From contig NC_030813.1 in assembly GCF_001704415.2 (NCBI RefSeq), forward strand, positions 11,178,001 through 11,242,000: 64,000 bases of DNA, in the 5' to 3' direction. This document shows, in pieces, positions 35,052 through 45,238 of the stretch. A program made the translations under genes and the position numbers. The first letter of the stretch is position 1; the number at the start of each line of letters is the position of its first letter. This stretch comes from Capra hircus (taxonomy: Eukaryota > Chordata > Mammalia > Artiodactyla > Bovidae). The notes below the pieces were generated by a model. It saw nothing but the letters and a program-made list of their open reading frames with translations. It did not search any database and was not told where the DNA came from.

Positions 35052-35237
35052 AGGGTTCCCTTTTCTCCACATCGTCTCCAATATTTATTGTTTGTAGATT
35101 TTTTGATGGTAGCCATTCTGTCTTGTGTGACGTGATACCATGTTTGATTTAGTCATAAATTCTCTCTAGAGTAAAAGGTATAGAATTTCAACCCTAACAA
35201 AGAGACCAGTTGCATCAGAGATAATGTGTTTTGCTGG

Positions 35238-35346
35238 GCTTCCCTGGTAGCTCAGCTGGTAAAGAATCTGCCTGCAATGTGGGAGACCTGGATTCTACCC
35301 CTGGGTTGGGAAGATCCCCTGGAAAAGGGAACGGCTACCCACTTCA
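35238..35346 (+). mobile_element. Bov-tA first half (part of the left arm)
   Basis: tRNA-derived head and following region, ending abruptly at 35346 (...gctacccacttcag) where L1 sequence resumes. The break equals the edge of the inverted duplication. Confidence 0.88.
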
Positions 35347-35722
35347 GTTTTAATTTATAAATAGTGACATTGAGCATCTAGAACTCTACTCAATGCTCTG
35401 TGGTGACCTAAAGGGAAAGGAAACCCCAAAAGAGGGGATATATGTATGCATATGGCTGATTCACTTCACTCTACAGCAGAAACTGACACAATATTGCAAA
35501 GCAACTATACCCCAATAAAAATTGTTAGAAAAGTCCTGTAAAGAATCTACAATATTAACCAATAGGAAGTATTCACCAAATTATAGTTATTGTTAAGTTA
35601 CATATAGCAAAGGAGAAAAAAAGAACCCAATACTCTCTAGCTATAACATCAGGAAATTGGAAAAACAAACAAACAAACAATTCTTGAAAATAAAGACCCT
35701 GCAAAAGTACTTTACTAGCAAG

Positions 35723-35924
35723 GAAAGTGAAAGCTGCTCAGTCATGTCTGACTCTTTGCAATCCCATGGATTTTACAGTCCATACAGTCCACAGAATTCT
35801 CCAGGCTAGAATACTGGAGTGGGTAGCCATTCCCTTTTCCAGGGGATCTTTCCAACCCAGGGATGGAACCTGGTCTCCCGCATCGCAGGCAGATTCTTTA
35901 CCAGCTGAGCCATGAGGGAAGCCC
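35723..35924 (-). mobile_element. Bov-tA SINE, full length, minus orientation (source copy of the left arm)
   Basis: Complete Bov-tA with a small local duplication in the middle (tacagtccatacagtccac). Its head half is shared with the left arm. Confidence 0.9.
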
Positions 35925-36259
35925 AGCAGAGAACATTATCTCTGATGCAACTGAGGGTTCAACTTAGGGTTGAAATTCTATATTCTCTACTCCAGAGAGA
36001 ATTTATGACCTTATCAAATCAGGATGAATTCCCTTACTCTGGTCCCATATTAAATCGTGTTTTCCCTTTCCTACTTGTCACAGTCGTAATTACGTGACTC
36101 ACATCGGACTCTACCACTTCACTGCAAGCGGCAATATAGCAGGAGATGGGCCTTAGCATTCTATAGCATAGTCTCCTTGCTACTGAATGCCTAGCACACA
36201 GGGCATGAGACACAGGTACATGATGACATTTGGATTTAACTGTAATGCAATCTCACAGT

Positions 36260-36323
36260 TCCCTGGTGGTCTAGTGGCTAGGATTTGGCCACTGTGGCCT
36301 GGGTTCAACACCCAGTCAGGGAA
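36260..36323 (+). pseudogene. tRNA-Glu pseudogene with anticodon-arm deletion
   Basis: The acceptor stem tccctgg / cagggaa, an A-box region (gtggtctagtggctagg) and a B-box-like ggttcaacacc resemble tRNA-Glu closely. About nine bases that should form the anticodon arm are missing between 'ggatttgg' and 'ccactgtgg', so it cannot decode. It may be a lone tRNA copy or the head of an old CHR-type SINE; no SINE body follows before the next Bov-tA. Confidence 0.65.
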
Positions 36324-36336
36324 GGTGTGTTTGGCA

Positions 36337-36553
36337 GCTTCCCAAATGGTGCAAGTGGTAAAGAACCCGCCTGCCCAGGCAGGAAACGTAAGAGATGTAG
36401 GTTTGATCCCTGAGTTGGGAAGATCCCCTGGAGGAGGGCATGGCAACCCAGTCTAGTATTACCTGGAGAATCCCACGGACAGAGGAGCTTGGTGGGCTGC
36501 AGTCCATAGGGTCACAAAGAGTTGGACATGACTGAAGCAACTTAGCACGTAGT
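36337..36553 (+). mobile_element. Bov-tA SINE
   Basis: Full-length + orientation copy with a diverged head (agcttcccaaatggtgcaag) and the normal 3' end 'gttggacatgactgaagcaa'. Confidence 0.88.
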
Positions 36554-36758
36554 GCAATTAGTGAGAAGTTTGCAATTTGCCTCATAGAGGTCTGTTTAGA
36601 TTTTCTCTTTAGTGTAGCTAAGTCATGTTTAAAAAATGTAGGTGTCAATATCCTGAGAAACAAAGCAGATCCCTTGTAATAGCTTTTATTTTTATCCATA
36701 AACTTGTCTTATCTGTTCTGATTTTTATTGGTTTTCTTACTTTCATTTTATTTTTCAG
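36554..36758. other. Intron end before exon B
   Basis: Unique sequence leading into a strong pyrimidine tract, 'cttactttcattttattttt', and CAG at 36756-36758. Confidence 0.5.
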
Positions 36759-36857
36759 AGAATTGCCTCCCTAGAAACTATTATTCCCAGAAATACTGAA
36801 GAGCAGTCTGCATCAGCTGAGAAAAATGAAACTGGTATTCCTAAAGAGAAAAGCCAG
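36759..36857 (+). CDS. Coding exon B of the unrecognised gene (second-last exon)
   Basis: Seen: acceptor ...tttttcag at 36751-36758, donor CAG followed by GTACGG at 36858. The exon is 99 bases, exactly 33 codons, phase 0 at both ends, matching the phase-0 end of exon A. The peptide reads RIASLETIIPRNTEEQSASA then EKNETGIPKEKSQ: a short helix continuing the coiled coil, a proline break, then a polar stretch rich in E, K and S. A symmetric 99-base exon can be skipped without changing frame. The exon lies 205 bp after a Bov-tA. Product not recognised. Confidence 0.72.
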
Positions 36858-37555
36858 GTACGGTCACAGGGGGATTAGGAATAAGCTGAGAGGAGAAGGA
36901 TGCAGTTCCCAGGGCGGCTGACCAGTCCTTTTGTGTGCCATTGTTTGGGATGTTCTAAGCCAAGTCCTTCCCTGACACACATATGTTGAACCCTCACCAT
37001 GACCCTAGGTGGGCCTCCTATTAGTACTTCCATTTTGTCAATGAACAAACATGTCTCAGTTGAAGTTTAGAATTCTCAGAGGCAGATGCTGCTAAGAAGA
37101 CAAGATGGGTTTTCAGCCCAGGACTCCCAGACCCCTCGTCATGACAGTCTCATGAATGTCCTTGTGTAATCTTGATCCTGGGTTCAAATAAGAACAGTTT
37201 TACCCATCCTGCAAACAAAAAATAGTCTTATGACTTAATCAAAAGCTAAACAATGGGTATATTTTTTTTCCAATTTGCAAAGAGAAAAGAAAAAAACATA
37301 ACAGAGAACTATTTAATAATCACAACTTAGTTTCAGAGAGCAATTTCTTTTTCCAAAATAGTAATGTTGGGAAACCTTGCCTCTACAATTAGAAGGAAAA
37401 AATATATCCTGCAGAATTATAAATTAACATTCAGTAGTGAGCTTGCTTAGGACTTCCTGAGACATAGAAGAAAATTAAATTGCCTAGGAAAAATGACTGT
37501 GAGCAGTTGACATCTGGGAAACACTTCCACATTGTCTGCAGAATCCTTCTGTCAT
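36858..37555. other. Unique intronic stretch
   Basis: No repeat or gene recognised. Part of the roughly 5-kb intron between exons B and C. Confidence 0.45.
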
Positions 37556-37783
37556 GTGCTGCTGCGGCTACTCTGCGTGCTGGCTCCCGCCTGACTCTGT
37601 GATCCCATGGACTGTAGCCAGCCAGGTGCCCCTGGCCATGGGAGTTCCCAGGCAAGAATTCCGGAGTGAGTTGCCATCTCCTCCTCCAGGGGATCTTCCC
37701 GACCCAGGGATCAAACCTGTGTCTCCTGCAACTCCTGCACTGGCAGACAGATTCTTTATCACTGTGCCACCTGAGAAACCCCT
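37556..37783 (-). mobile_element. Bov-tA SINE, minus orientation
   Basis: Reverse Bov-tA with a diverged 3' end (gctgctgcggctactctg). The head ends near 'gccacctgagaaacccc'. Confidence 0.88.
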
Positions 37784-38686
37784 GCATCATGTACACAGAC
37801 AAAGAATTGGTAAATAGAAACTAAAATAGGTACATTCATCTATTCAGTGTTGTAACTGATACACTAATCAAAATGCTAGATTAAGTTGAATGCAGTGAAA
37901 AGCTTCTAGCCAATTATTGGATGGTGAGAAAAGTGCTAGAAAAAGTTGACTATTTAATTATATAAAGTCTCCAGTTTTAATGACTTCACAGCAATTTGCA
38001 AATTATAATTTTAGGTATTATCAGTTCTTAAGACTATAGCAGAGGGATGTTATGTTACATTAACCCTCATGTTCTTGGGGAATAAATTGAAACACGAGCT
38101 TATCTAAAACAAGACTTATCTAAAGTGACTCCAATTGCCAATAGGGCCAGAAATGGGAAAAATATTCCTTTTTGCAAAATGTACCCCACATTCCTATCCA
38201 TCACATGCATATATCAAAATCTTTGCTTCTCATCACTATACTACCAGGAGGTGCTAACTACTGAAAATGTGGTTAAGTGGTACTATCAAAAATAGAGAGG
38301 TTGAAATTTTGTTTAAAGAGTAGGGTGACATCAAATACATGAAAAAATCTAGGGAAATAGTAAAATAATGGAAGAAAGAAGGAATATTATTCTTTCAAAA
38401 ATGGTGCTGCAGTCATCTTTCAGAGTAACATTTTTCATTTCCTTAAACCCTATGGTCTGTTCTCAAATATTTTATTTGTGATGACCTTCAACATAAGAAT
38501 TATTAATTCATACCACATTGCCACAAGGAAATGATGAAAATTAATTTTTGAAGATGTAGTATCAAGCATAATATAGCAACACATTCATAACTAAGTTTTT
38601 GCTCAGCCTTTATATAGTACTACTGATCTGAATCTTGCTTTATCAGTTAACATCATTTTGTAACTCAGTTGGATACATTCAGTTTA
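37784..38686. other. Unique intronic stretch
   Basis: AT-rich, nothing recognised. Confidence 0.45.
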
Positions 38687-38742
38687 TGTGGTGGTGGTGG
38701 TGGAGGTGTGTGTGTGTGCGCGTGCATGTGTGTGTGTGTGTT
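38687..38742. repeat. GTG then TG microsatellite
   Basis: (gtg)n at 38687-38703 grades into a (tg)n tract with a short gcgcg interruption. Likely length-polymorphic. Confidence 0.9.
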
Positions 38743-38949
38743 TTCCAGAACACTACAGCCCAGTTCTAACCTTGGCTGTCCTAATGTTCTTTCTTTTGGA
38801 TGTACTTTAGATTAAAACAATTGCAAAACACAAACATGGATTGCCAGTAAAGTTGACCTTTCTTTAATACTGGATTACAACCTGTTTCTATAAAAATGAG
38901 TATTGCTGTCCTAAATCTTGGTTCCAAGAACCTGATGCTTCTTTAGCTT

Positions 38950-39173
38950 ATTACTGGTTAAATGAAGTGAAGTGAAAGTCGCTCAGTCGTGTCCGGCTTT
39001 TTGCAGCCCCGTGGACTATACAGTCCATGGAATCCTTTAGGCCAGAATACTGGAGTGGGTAGCCTTTCCCTTCTCCAGCAGATCTTCCTGACCCAGAAGT
39101 CGAACCAGGGTCTCCTGCATTGCAGGCAGATTCTTTACCAACTGAGCTATCATGGAAGCTCATTACTGGTTAA
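38950..39173 (-). mobile_element. Bov-tA SINE, minus orientation, with target-site duplication
   Basis: Body 38962-39161. The 12-bp duplication attactggttaa is perfect at 38950-38961 and 39162-39173. Confidence 0.96.
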
Positions 39174-39321
39174 GACAACTTTTAATTAGGCATATACAGG
39201 GCTGGATTGAAGAGTCTCTATTGGTGCAGAATATCTTTAGGCTACTACTGCTTCGGGTTTCCACGGAAGAAAACAGGCCCAGATGACATAACCAGTTACG
39301 GGTATTCATGAAGAAGACAAG

Positions 39322-39355
39322 AGACACAGACACAGACACAGACACAGACACAGAC
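39322..39355. repeat. Hexamer microsatellite (gacaca)n
   Basis: About five and a half units of gacaca, directly abutting the CpG-rich block. It causes the DTDTDT run in the + strand open frame. Confidence 0.92.
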
Positions 39356-39770
39356 GCGAGATGTTCGACTCTGCCAGTTCATGTGGTCCGGCTGACTGTA
39401 TTTAGAATCAGGTGGCCTCGACCCTTGATTTCTCAGAGAACGCTAAGCAGGGTTGATGCCTGGTTTGCAGGGCTGACAGCAGTTCCGCCAGGTTCCTGCT
39501 CCATAGCCTCTGCTGCCAGCTGCATGCCTGTGCTCCTGCCAGCCCCACGCCCACCGCTGCTGCCTCCTGGTGCTGCCAGCTGCCGGGAGACAGCCCCTGC
39601 CAGCCGCACGCGGGGGCTTCTGCCGGCTCCACAGCCGTCCCTCCTGCCGCACGGCAGCCACTGTACCCCTGTGACAGCCCTGCTGTCACATGCAGAAAAT
39701 CAGCCGACGGGTTGCCGAAAATTAACTCTCCCGCAGAGCCTCCTTCCCTGAGCTCCTGTTTTGAGTGAGA
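39356..39770. other. GC- and CpG-rich composite block with imperfect tandem units
   Basis: Sequence changes sharply from AT-rich to GC-rich, densest at 39480-39665. Imperfect units built on ctgccagc and cacgc recur (for example near 39510, 39535, 39570 and 39595), and CpGs are frequent. Open frames exist on both strands (+ 39308-39751, 147 codons; - 39408-39689), rich in P, A, S, L or R, G, A, W as expected from GC-rich repeats. There is no splice or domain support. It may be an unrecognised LTR or composite retroelement, a CpG island, or a minisatellite. It sits in the intron between exons B and C. Confidence 0.55.
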
Positions 39771-40139
39771 TGTGGTTTAATTTTCTCCTTTGAGACAGTG
39801 AGCATTTTTCATGGAAAGGGATTCTTTGGCTGGTGCGGGTACACTGTCTGAGATGCTCGTGAAACATGTTTGCCTCTCACACATTTACCACAATTTTCTT
39901 GCACTTAATAAGGTCACTGGGAAGAAACAACTAAATTTGAAATCGGGAATCCAGATTTGAAGAAAGGAAAGGAGCTTTAAATATCTTCTCCTAATGTATC
40001 CACAAAGCATAAATTAACAAGAGAAACTTCAGAATTCATAGCTTCCACGCTTTTCATCTCCCCAGTGTATATTAGTTTGGGCAGAATTCTCAGCCTTTAA
40101 CAAACTGCTACCTAAACATCTATACATTCTTTTAAAATA
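39771..40139. other. Unique intronic stretch
   Basis: Nothing recognised. Confidence 0.4.
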
Positions 40140-40570
40140 GTGGTCAAATACCTACTGTGCTCTAAGGTATTAGAATAGATGAAGAGATATAAAAATGGGT
40201 TCCAAAAATGGTTTCCGTTCATAAGTAACTTTGAATGTGTTTGGGGATCCCAATAACATTATACAGAGTATTTGCAACATGAAAAAGTCAGCTCTCATTT
40301 AACTACACATTGTATACCATGGCCTATGTGCACATACAGCGCCAGAGGGTTAGGGGAAGGGAACTGGTTTCTACATTGAACTGTGAAAGCTTCTGAAAGA
40401 AATGGGCCTTGAGTTGGGATGAATTGACTAGATCAGTGAATCTGTGGTAGACAATGCTGTGCCCAGACTGTGAAACCTCTTGAATACCCAGGTTATGGAC
40501 CCTGGATTTTACGATATCTGCGATGGGAAGTCATTGAAAGTGTCCTGGGTAGAAAAGTAACATGATAAAC
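40140..40570 (+). repeat. Ancient interspersed repeat, family uncertain
   Basis: The order 'acctactgtgctctaaggta', 'gatgaagagatataaaaatg' and later 'gggaagtcattgaaag', 'aagtaacatgataaac' follows old mammalian repeats of the same kind as 11215-11415. Confidence 0.35.
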
Positions 40571-41684
40571 TTTGGAACAGGTTGAACCATATGCATTTCC
40601 CCTTTTTTTTCCCCAAGTCAAAAGCATTCAGTATCTGTGCTTTCTTAACGTTCAACCTAATATAAAAGACAAGATGAAGAGAAAAGAACAGAGAAATTGT
40701 CTTTTCTCAATAACACATTTTTGCTCTATCAACACATTTGCCAAATTACTCCCTTTACCAGTGTCTACTTTCTAAAACAAAGTGATGAAAAGAATAAGAA
40801 AAAAAAAAGATTAGAAGATAGAACCAAAGAAGGAAACAAAAAGGCAGAAAATTAGCAAAAATCATGGAGCATCTTCAACTATGTTCTTGGAAAGTTCCTA
40901 AGCAAATCTGCACAAACACTCTTGTTAGTTCACAAGGAATAGAACAGCTCTGTTAAATCTATACAAGGGTACATTCTGAGTTCAACAAGATATAATTTGA
41001 AGGTTATATTTTTCCCCTTCCTTCCCCAACTAACTGTTATTTACTTTTCCTTAAAAAAAATTCACTTCTTCAGGCTCTAAAGAAACTTGTTTTTTAATCC
41101 ACTGCTTTAAATTTAAAGATATCAGAGGACATCTATTTCCTTGCATCGTATTTGGTGGAAGAATTGTATCTTTTACTAAACTTCAGACGATGCAATTTTA
41201 ATACCAAATATTTGACTTCACAGAATATAAGCACACTGTCCTGCTGCCCCATAATCTTCACAGCTGGCATCATTTAACTCTTGGTCCACACTCCAGGACC
41301 TTTCACCTCCACAAGAGAATCTCAGGAACCTAGTTCAGGCATGGTATCAGCAAGAGTATTCTTATTGTTGATTATGTATAATACCATGCAGAGCCTCCTG
41401 CCATGATGAACACCCCACACTGACTTCCAAATCCCCATTCATCTGGCCCACATCTTTCTGCTTCCTTCTTCTCTGCAACTATTCTTCTCCCAAAGGACAT
41501 TTTCTCTAAGGCCATTACATAAAGGAATGCTATTTCCCTGTCCCTTCTCTACTTTTCTTTCTCTGAAACAGCTAGAGGGAAACACAGAGGAGATAATATA
41601 ATAGTCAATAGTAAAATTACAAAGAGAACACTAGCTTTGAGAATTGTAATAGTCATTCAGGTTCTATGCAAATAAACTGGGTCC
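40571..41684. other. Unique intronic stretch
   Basis: Includes an A/G-rich run at about 40795-40840. No gene recognised. Confidence 0.45.
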
Positions 41685-41758
41685 AGGCATGCCCCTAGAT
41701 GGACATGCAAAGAGTGGGACATGACTGAGTGACTGAACTGAACTGAACTGAGGCATGC
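41685..41758 (+). mobile_element. 58-bp BovB 3' tip with target-site duplication
   Basis: Insert 41693-41750: only the last part of BovB ('ggacatgactgagtgactga' plus gaact tail units). The 8-bp duplication aggcatgc lies at 41685-41692 and 41751-41758. It sits about 130 bp before the acceptor of exon C. Confidence 0.82.
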
Positions 41759-41882
41759 TTCTGTCTACATTTTTCCCTTGTTCTTTCACTGGCATAATGT
41801 TCTCCGTGAAATCTGGAGGCTAATAAAAGCTCTCTCTCTTTCTTTCCTAATAAACTACTGATTTTTCTTTGTTCTTTGACAG

Positions 41883-41942
41883 GAAGCTCCAATCTCAGAC
41901 TCTGCAATTCTCAGACAGAAAAGAAAACTGATGAGGTTTTGA
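41883..41942 (+). CDS. Terminal coding exon C of the unrecognised gene, with stop
   Basis: Seen: pyrimidine tract 'gatttttctttgttctttga' and CAG ending at 41882, then a phase-0 frame of 19 codons, EAPISDSAILRQKRKLMRF, and TGA at 41940-41942. The tail is basic (RQKRKLMR). AATAAA follows at 41952-41957, only ten bases after the stop, implying a very short 3' UTR if that site is used. The phase matches exon B. Together exons A-C supply the last 76-83 residues of the protein. No export or catalytic motif is visible. A coiled-coil, possibly cytoskeletal or centrosomal, role would be a guess. Confidence 0.7.
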   Translation, partial: EAPISDSAILRQKRKLMRF

Positions 41943-41951
41943 CTTTGTTAG

Positions 41952-41957
41952 AATAAA
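41952..41957 (+). terminator. Polyadenylation signal AATAAA after exon C
   Basis: Canonical hexamer ten bases downstream of the stop codon. A further AAT-rich stretch follows. This is the nearest candidate 3' end of the transcript. Confidence 0.55.
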
Positions 41958-42399
41958 TAAAAATATTCATTTATAGGAGCCAAGGTCTTTACCAATAGAC
42001 TGTATGTTAATCTTTGAATTTTTATTGATTGGCTGTACCAGTCTTTGCTTAGAAAGACACACTTCATCTTACATTCACTTTCCAAGGGTCAAAACTCAAG
42101 TTCCTAAAGAGTCCAGAAAGGCAATATAAATTAGTGACACAGAGTCAGGTGTAAGAAAAATAAGAAGTGACAGGAACTGTGACGATCTGGAGGGCTTGTG
42201 CCCCATCTTAAGGGGACTACACAAATCAATCAATATTTGCTTTGAAAAAGCAGGGCCAGTGTTTTCAGATCTTCTTACATTTTTCTGCAAGTGATTTTAA
42301 TTTGAAAATTTAATTTAAAATTATTCTAAACCTTATTAAATCAAATGAAAATCTCTTTACAAATGTGCCTTAAAAATATTCATTTGCATCTCACAGAAT
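41958..42399. other. Unique stretch downstream of the gene end
   Basis: No features recognised. Could include a longer 3' UTR if the first AATAAA is not used. Confidence 0.4.
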
Positions 42400-42930
42400 A
42401 AGGCCCAAAATTCTCAACATGGCCTTTGCTCTCCGTAATCTGCCTCTGCCAACCTCTCTCATCATATTTCTTTATACACTCATTATTCATTGAGCTCTAA
42501 CTCCATTTTAGCATTCTTTGTAAACTCCAAGAACTCTCAACTTGGGGCCTTTGAAGTTGGAATTTTCTTTATTTGGAATTCTCTTCCCTTATCTATCTTC
42601 AGCTCTTTATTTCCTTCATGACTCTGCACAAATAGCACCTTACTGGAGTGATTTTGAGTTTTTCCTGTTAAAAATAGTGCCTTCAATTCTTACCCTAGCT
42701 TCCTTATTCTGCTTTATTTTCCTACCGAACATTTATTACTATTTGACATATTACATGACACATGCAGTGAAATATAAGCAGCACGAGAACAGGTATGTTA
42801 TTGCTTTTATTCTTTTGGCAAAGAAGCCAGTGCTGTTTTCTTTATATTATTGCTCTTTTGATTGCTCTAGCCAAAGCACTTTCACTAATGCTGGATGCAT
42901 TGTAGACACTGAATAAATGTTTTTAAATAA
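42400..42930 (+). repeat. L2 LINE remnant including 3' end
   Basis: Long L2 stretch: 'ataaggcccaaaattctcaa', 'ggaattctcttcccttatct', 'actctgcacaaatagcacct', then 'gcattgtagacactgaataa'. The 124-residue open frame at 42542-42916 is L2 non-coding read-through. Confidence 0.8.
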
Positions 42931-43266
42931 ATTTATCACATCTATCCAGATTTTATGCATATTTGCATGTATTTCTGACAAATTTATTCTGTGTGTGATA
43001 CTCTATGGCTATAAGTAACATATTTCTAGAAATGCCAGCCCCTCTCATCAGGTAGATCCTAAGTGAATTCCAGGGCAATGTGACACATTAAGACCAAACC
43101 CAGCGGTTTTCAAAGAGTGACTATGTGAGGCTACTCTAGATGAAGATGTGAGGACAAAGTTATAAAGTGACATGAGCCAAAGGGTCCTAGATTAGGGTTT
43201 AGAAATAGAAGCCAAGGAGTAGGACTTGGAAAAGCAAGGGAAAAAAAGCAAGTATAAACACTGCTT
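42931..43266. other. Unique stretch
   Basis: Nothing recognised. Confidence 0.4.
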
Positions 43267-43476
43267 GTGCTTGTGTTAGTCAGCTCCGACTCTTTGCAAC
43301 ACCATGAACTGCAGCCCAACAGGCTCCTTTGTCCATGGAATTCTCTGGGCAAGCATACTGGACTGGGTTTGGGTGGCCCTTCCCTACCCAAGGGAATCTT
43401 CCCAACCCAGGGATCAAACCTGGGTCTCCCACACTGCAGGCATGTTCTTTACCATCTGAGTCACCAGGAAAGCCCC
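43267..43476 (-). mobile_element. Bov-tA SINE, minus orientation
   Basis: Complete Bov-tA in reverse, head ending 'gagtcaccaggaaagcccc'. The flanks share only cactg. Confidence 0.9.
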
Positions 43477-44516
43477 ACTGAATGAGCCTATTTAACTCTG
43501 GCACACAGATTGAGTCTTTCCTCTGTGAAGCTGTGTTTAATGGCTGAGCGAGTGTGATCATACTATACAGCAGATAAGGTCACCACCCAATCAATATCTT
43601 CATGGAAGAAACTCTGTTTTACAAACTTGTATAATCTCAGTGCTTAGCAAAGTATTCTACACATAGTACACACCTAATGAGCATGTAAGAAAGCTGAGAA
43701 TAATAATTCTTAAGATAGGAGACTGACAGCCCCAAATTATTAAAATATGTGCGAGGTTCTCAGCAGGTGAATACTCTCAGAAATATATTCCTTTAGCAGA
43801 CAAAGCACTTTGCTTCCATTCTGTTTCCCTGTTGAAGTACAAATTACTGATTGCCAGCTAAACAAACTGGAGAAACAATCTTTGTGTCTCTTTTCTTGGA
43901 AACAGTTGTGAAATATGTATAGATGTCAAAGAGAAAAGAGGATTCTTCTTTAGGATCTCCCCAATAGTGACGACAATCTTTCAACATTGTGTTTATTTAG
44001 TATTCTCATATCTGTCATTTTATTTCTTTCAAAGAACACACAATCTCACCTTTACCTTGACAGGTATCTTCTTGTCTTCATGCAAATGTTATAAAAAACT
44101 CTGAAATTTCTCTATTGTCTCAATAGCCCAAAGAAGCTGATTGGTATCTGGGCATATGAGCAACTTTGTCCTTATCACATTTGTAAAATTATTCAAACTA
44201 CTGTTCTCCTTCATCAAAATTAAATTCTCAATGAATAAATATCTGACAATTACCATTTTAATGGATTTTGTTTACATATGTCATACACATCATAAAATCC
44301 AGCCAAGGCAAATTTAGCTTTATCCAAAAGACAGTGACTGATTAGGTGGAGGCTTTTTGTGTTAAATAATATATCATTTGACGTTTATATGTCATTGATA
44401 TAATATTTGGTGCTTCAAGCTTAATTTTCTGCAACCCAAGCCTTTGCAGCTCACTTAAGAGAAAATAAGTAAAATAACTTAGGAGGAGAGGAGCACTTTT
44501 CCAGGGACTATCCTTG
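43477..44516. other. Unique stretch
   Basis: No gene or recognised repeat. Confidence 0.45.
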
Positions 44517-44708
44517 AAAGTGAAAGTCACTCCATCGTGTCCAACTCTTTGCGACCCTGTGGACTATACAGCCCATGGAATTCTCTAGGCCAGAATACTG
44601 GACTGAATAGCTTTTCCTTTCTCCACGGGATCTTCCCAACCCAGAGGTAGAACCCAGATCTCCCAATTGCAGATGGATTCTTTACTGGCTGAGCCACAAG
44701 GGAAGCTC
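44517..44708 (-). mobile_element. Bov-tA SINE, minus orientation
   Basis: Full-length reverse Bov-tA, head ending 'gagccacaagggaagctc'. Confidence 0.9.
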
Positions 44709-44827
44709 AAGAATACTGGGGTGGGTAGCCTATCCCTTCTCCAGCAGATCTTCCAGACCCAGGAATCAAACCAGGGTCTCCTGCATTGCAGGAGGATTCT
44801 TTACCAGCTGAGCTATCAGGGAAGCCT
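44709..44827 (-). mobile_element. Second, truncated Bov-tA directly abutting the first
   Basis: Starts in the SINE middle at 'aagaatactggggtgggtag' and runs to a complete head, 'gagctatcagggaagcc'. The tandem arrangement without a spacer suggests a partial duplication or an insertion at the head of an existing copy. Confidence 0.85.
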
Positions 44828-45180
44828 GTTTATCTCTCTAGTCTCCATAATTAGTAATAATGCCTCTTTCATTCAGAAAAGTGATTGGATAATTAATTAC
44901 ATAGTAGTCCTAACCATACAACCACTTCATGATACTGATATTTCTCTAAGCACTTTTCAACTCCTCTGCTGAAACTGTTTTCAAGGTCAATGACTTGAAC
45001 TGGAATATTAGAACACTGTCATAATCAAATGGTCAAAATAGTATTATAAAATGCAATCACTTATTTTAAAATAATTAAAATGTTTTCAGCTGTTTCTAAC
45101 AATAAAGAACAAGCTCAGGAAAACAGGTCTCTGTCACTGAGAATTTCAAAAACTATCTTAGCAAAAAAAGGCAAAAACAA
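44828..45180. other. Unique stretch
   Basis: Nothing recognised. Confidence 0.4.
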
Positions 45181-45238
45181 CTGCAGTAGTAGGAATAGTA
45201 ATAGTGGCGATAGCAGCAGTAGCAGTAATGGAATAATG
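45181..45238. repeat. Imperfect trinucleotide tract (agt/agc)n
   Basis: Units of agt, aat and agc over about 55 bases, giving a serine/asparagine run in the + strand open frame. Confidence 0.75.

Larger units (their letters stand above)
34806..35530. mobile_element. 5'-inverted L1 fragment, interrupted twice
   Basis: The left part (34806-34842, 35041-35150, about 35347-35375) is minus-strand L1 ORF2 3' region and aligns in order to 18545-18710 of the large L1. The right part (about 35376-35530) is the + strand L1 3' UTR end. Opposite orientation of neighbouring parts of one element is the pattern of twin-primed L1 insertion. A Bov-tA and a 195-bp inverted-duplicate segment interrupt the left part. 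Confidence 0.75.
35152..36009. repeat. Inverted repeat: 195-bp arms around a 467-bp spacer
   Basis: Left arm 35152-35346, right arm 35814-36009 (reverse complement). Outer 80 bases of each arm are unique sequence (gtcataaattctctct, then tagaatttcaaccctaa, then gttgcatcagagataatg). The inner part is the first half of a Bov-tA. Both arms carry the same SINE at the same junction (gctgggcttccct). The left arm sits within L1 sequence, so it is probably the derived copy. Confidence 0.85.
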
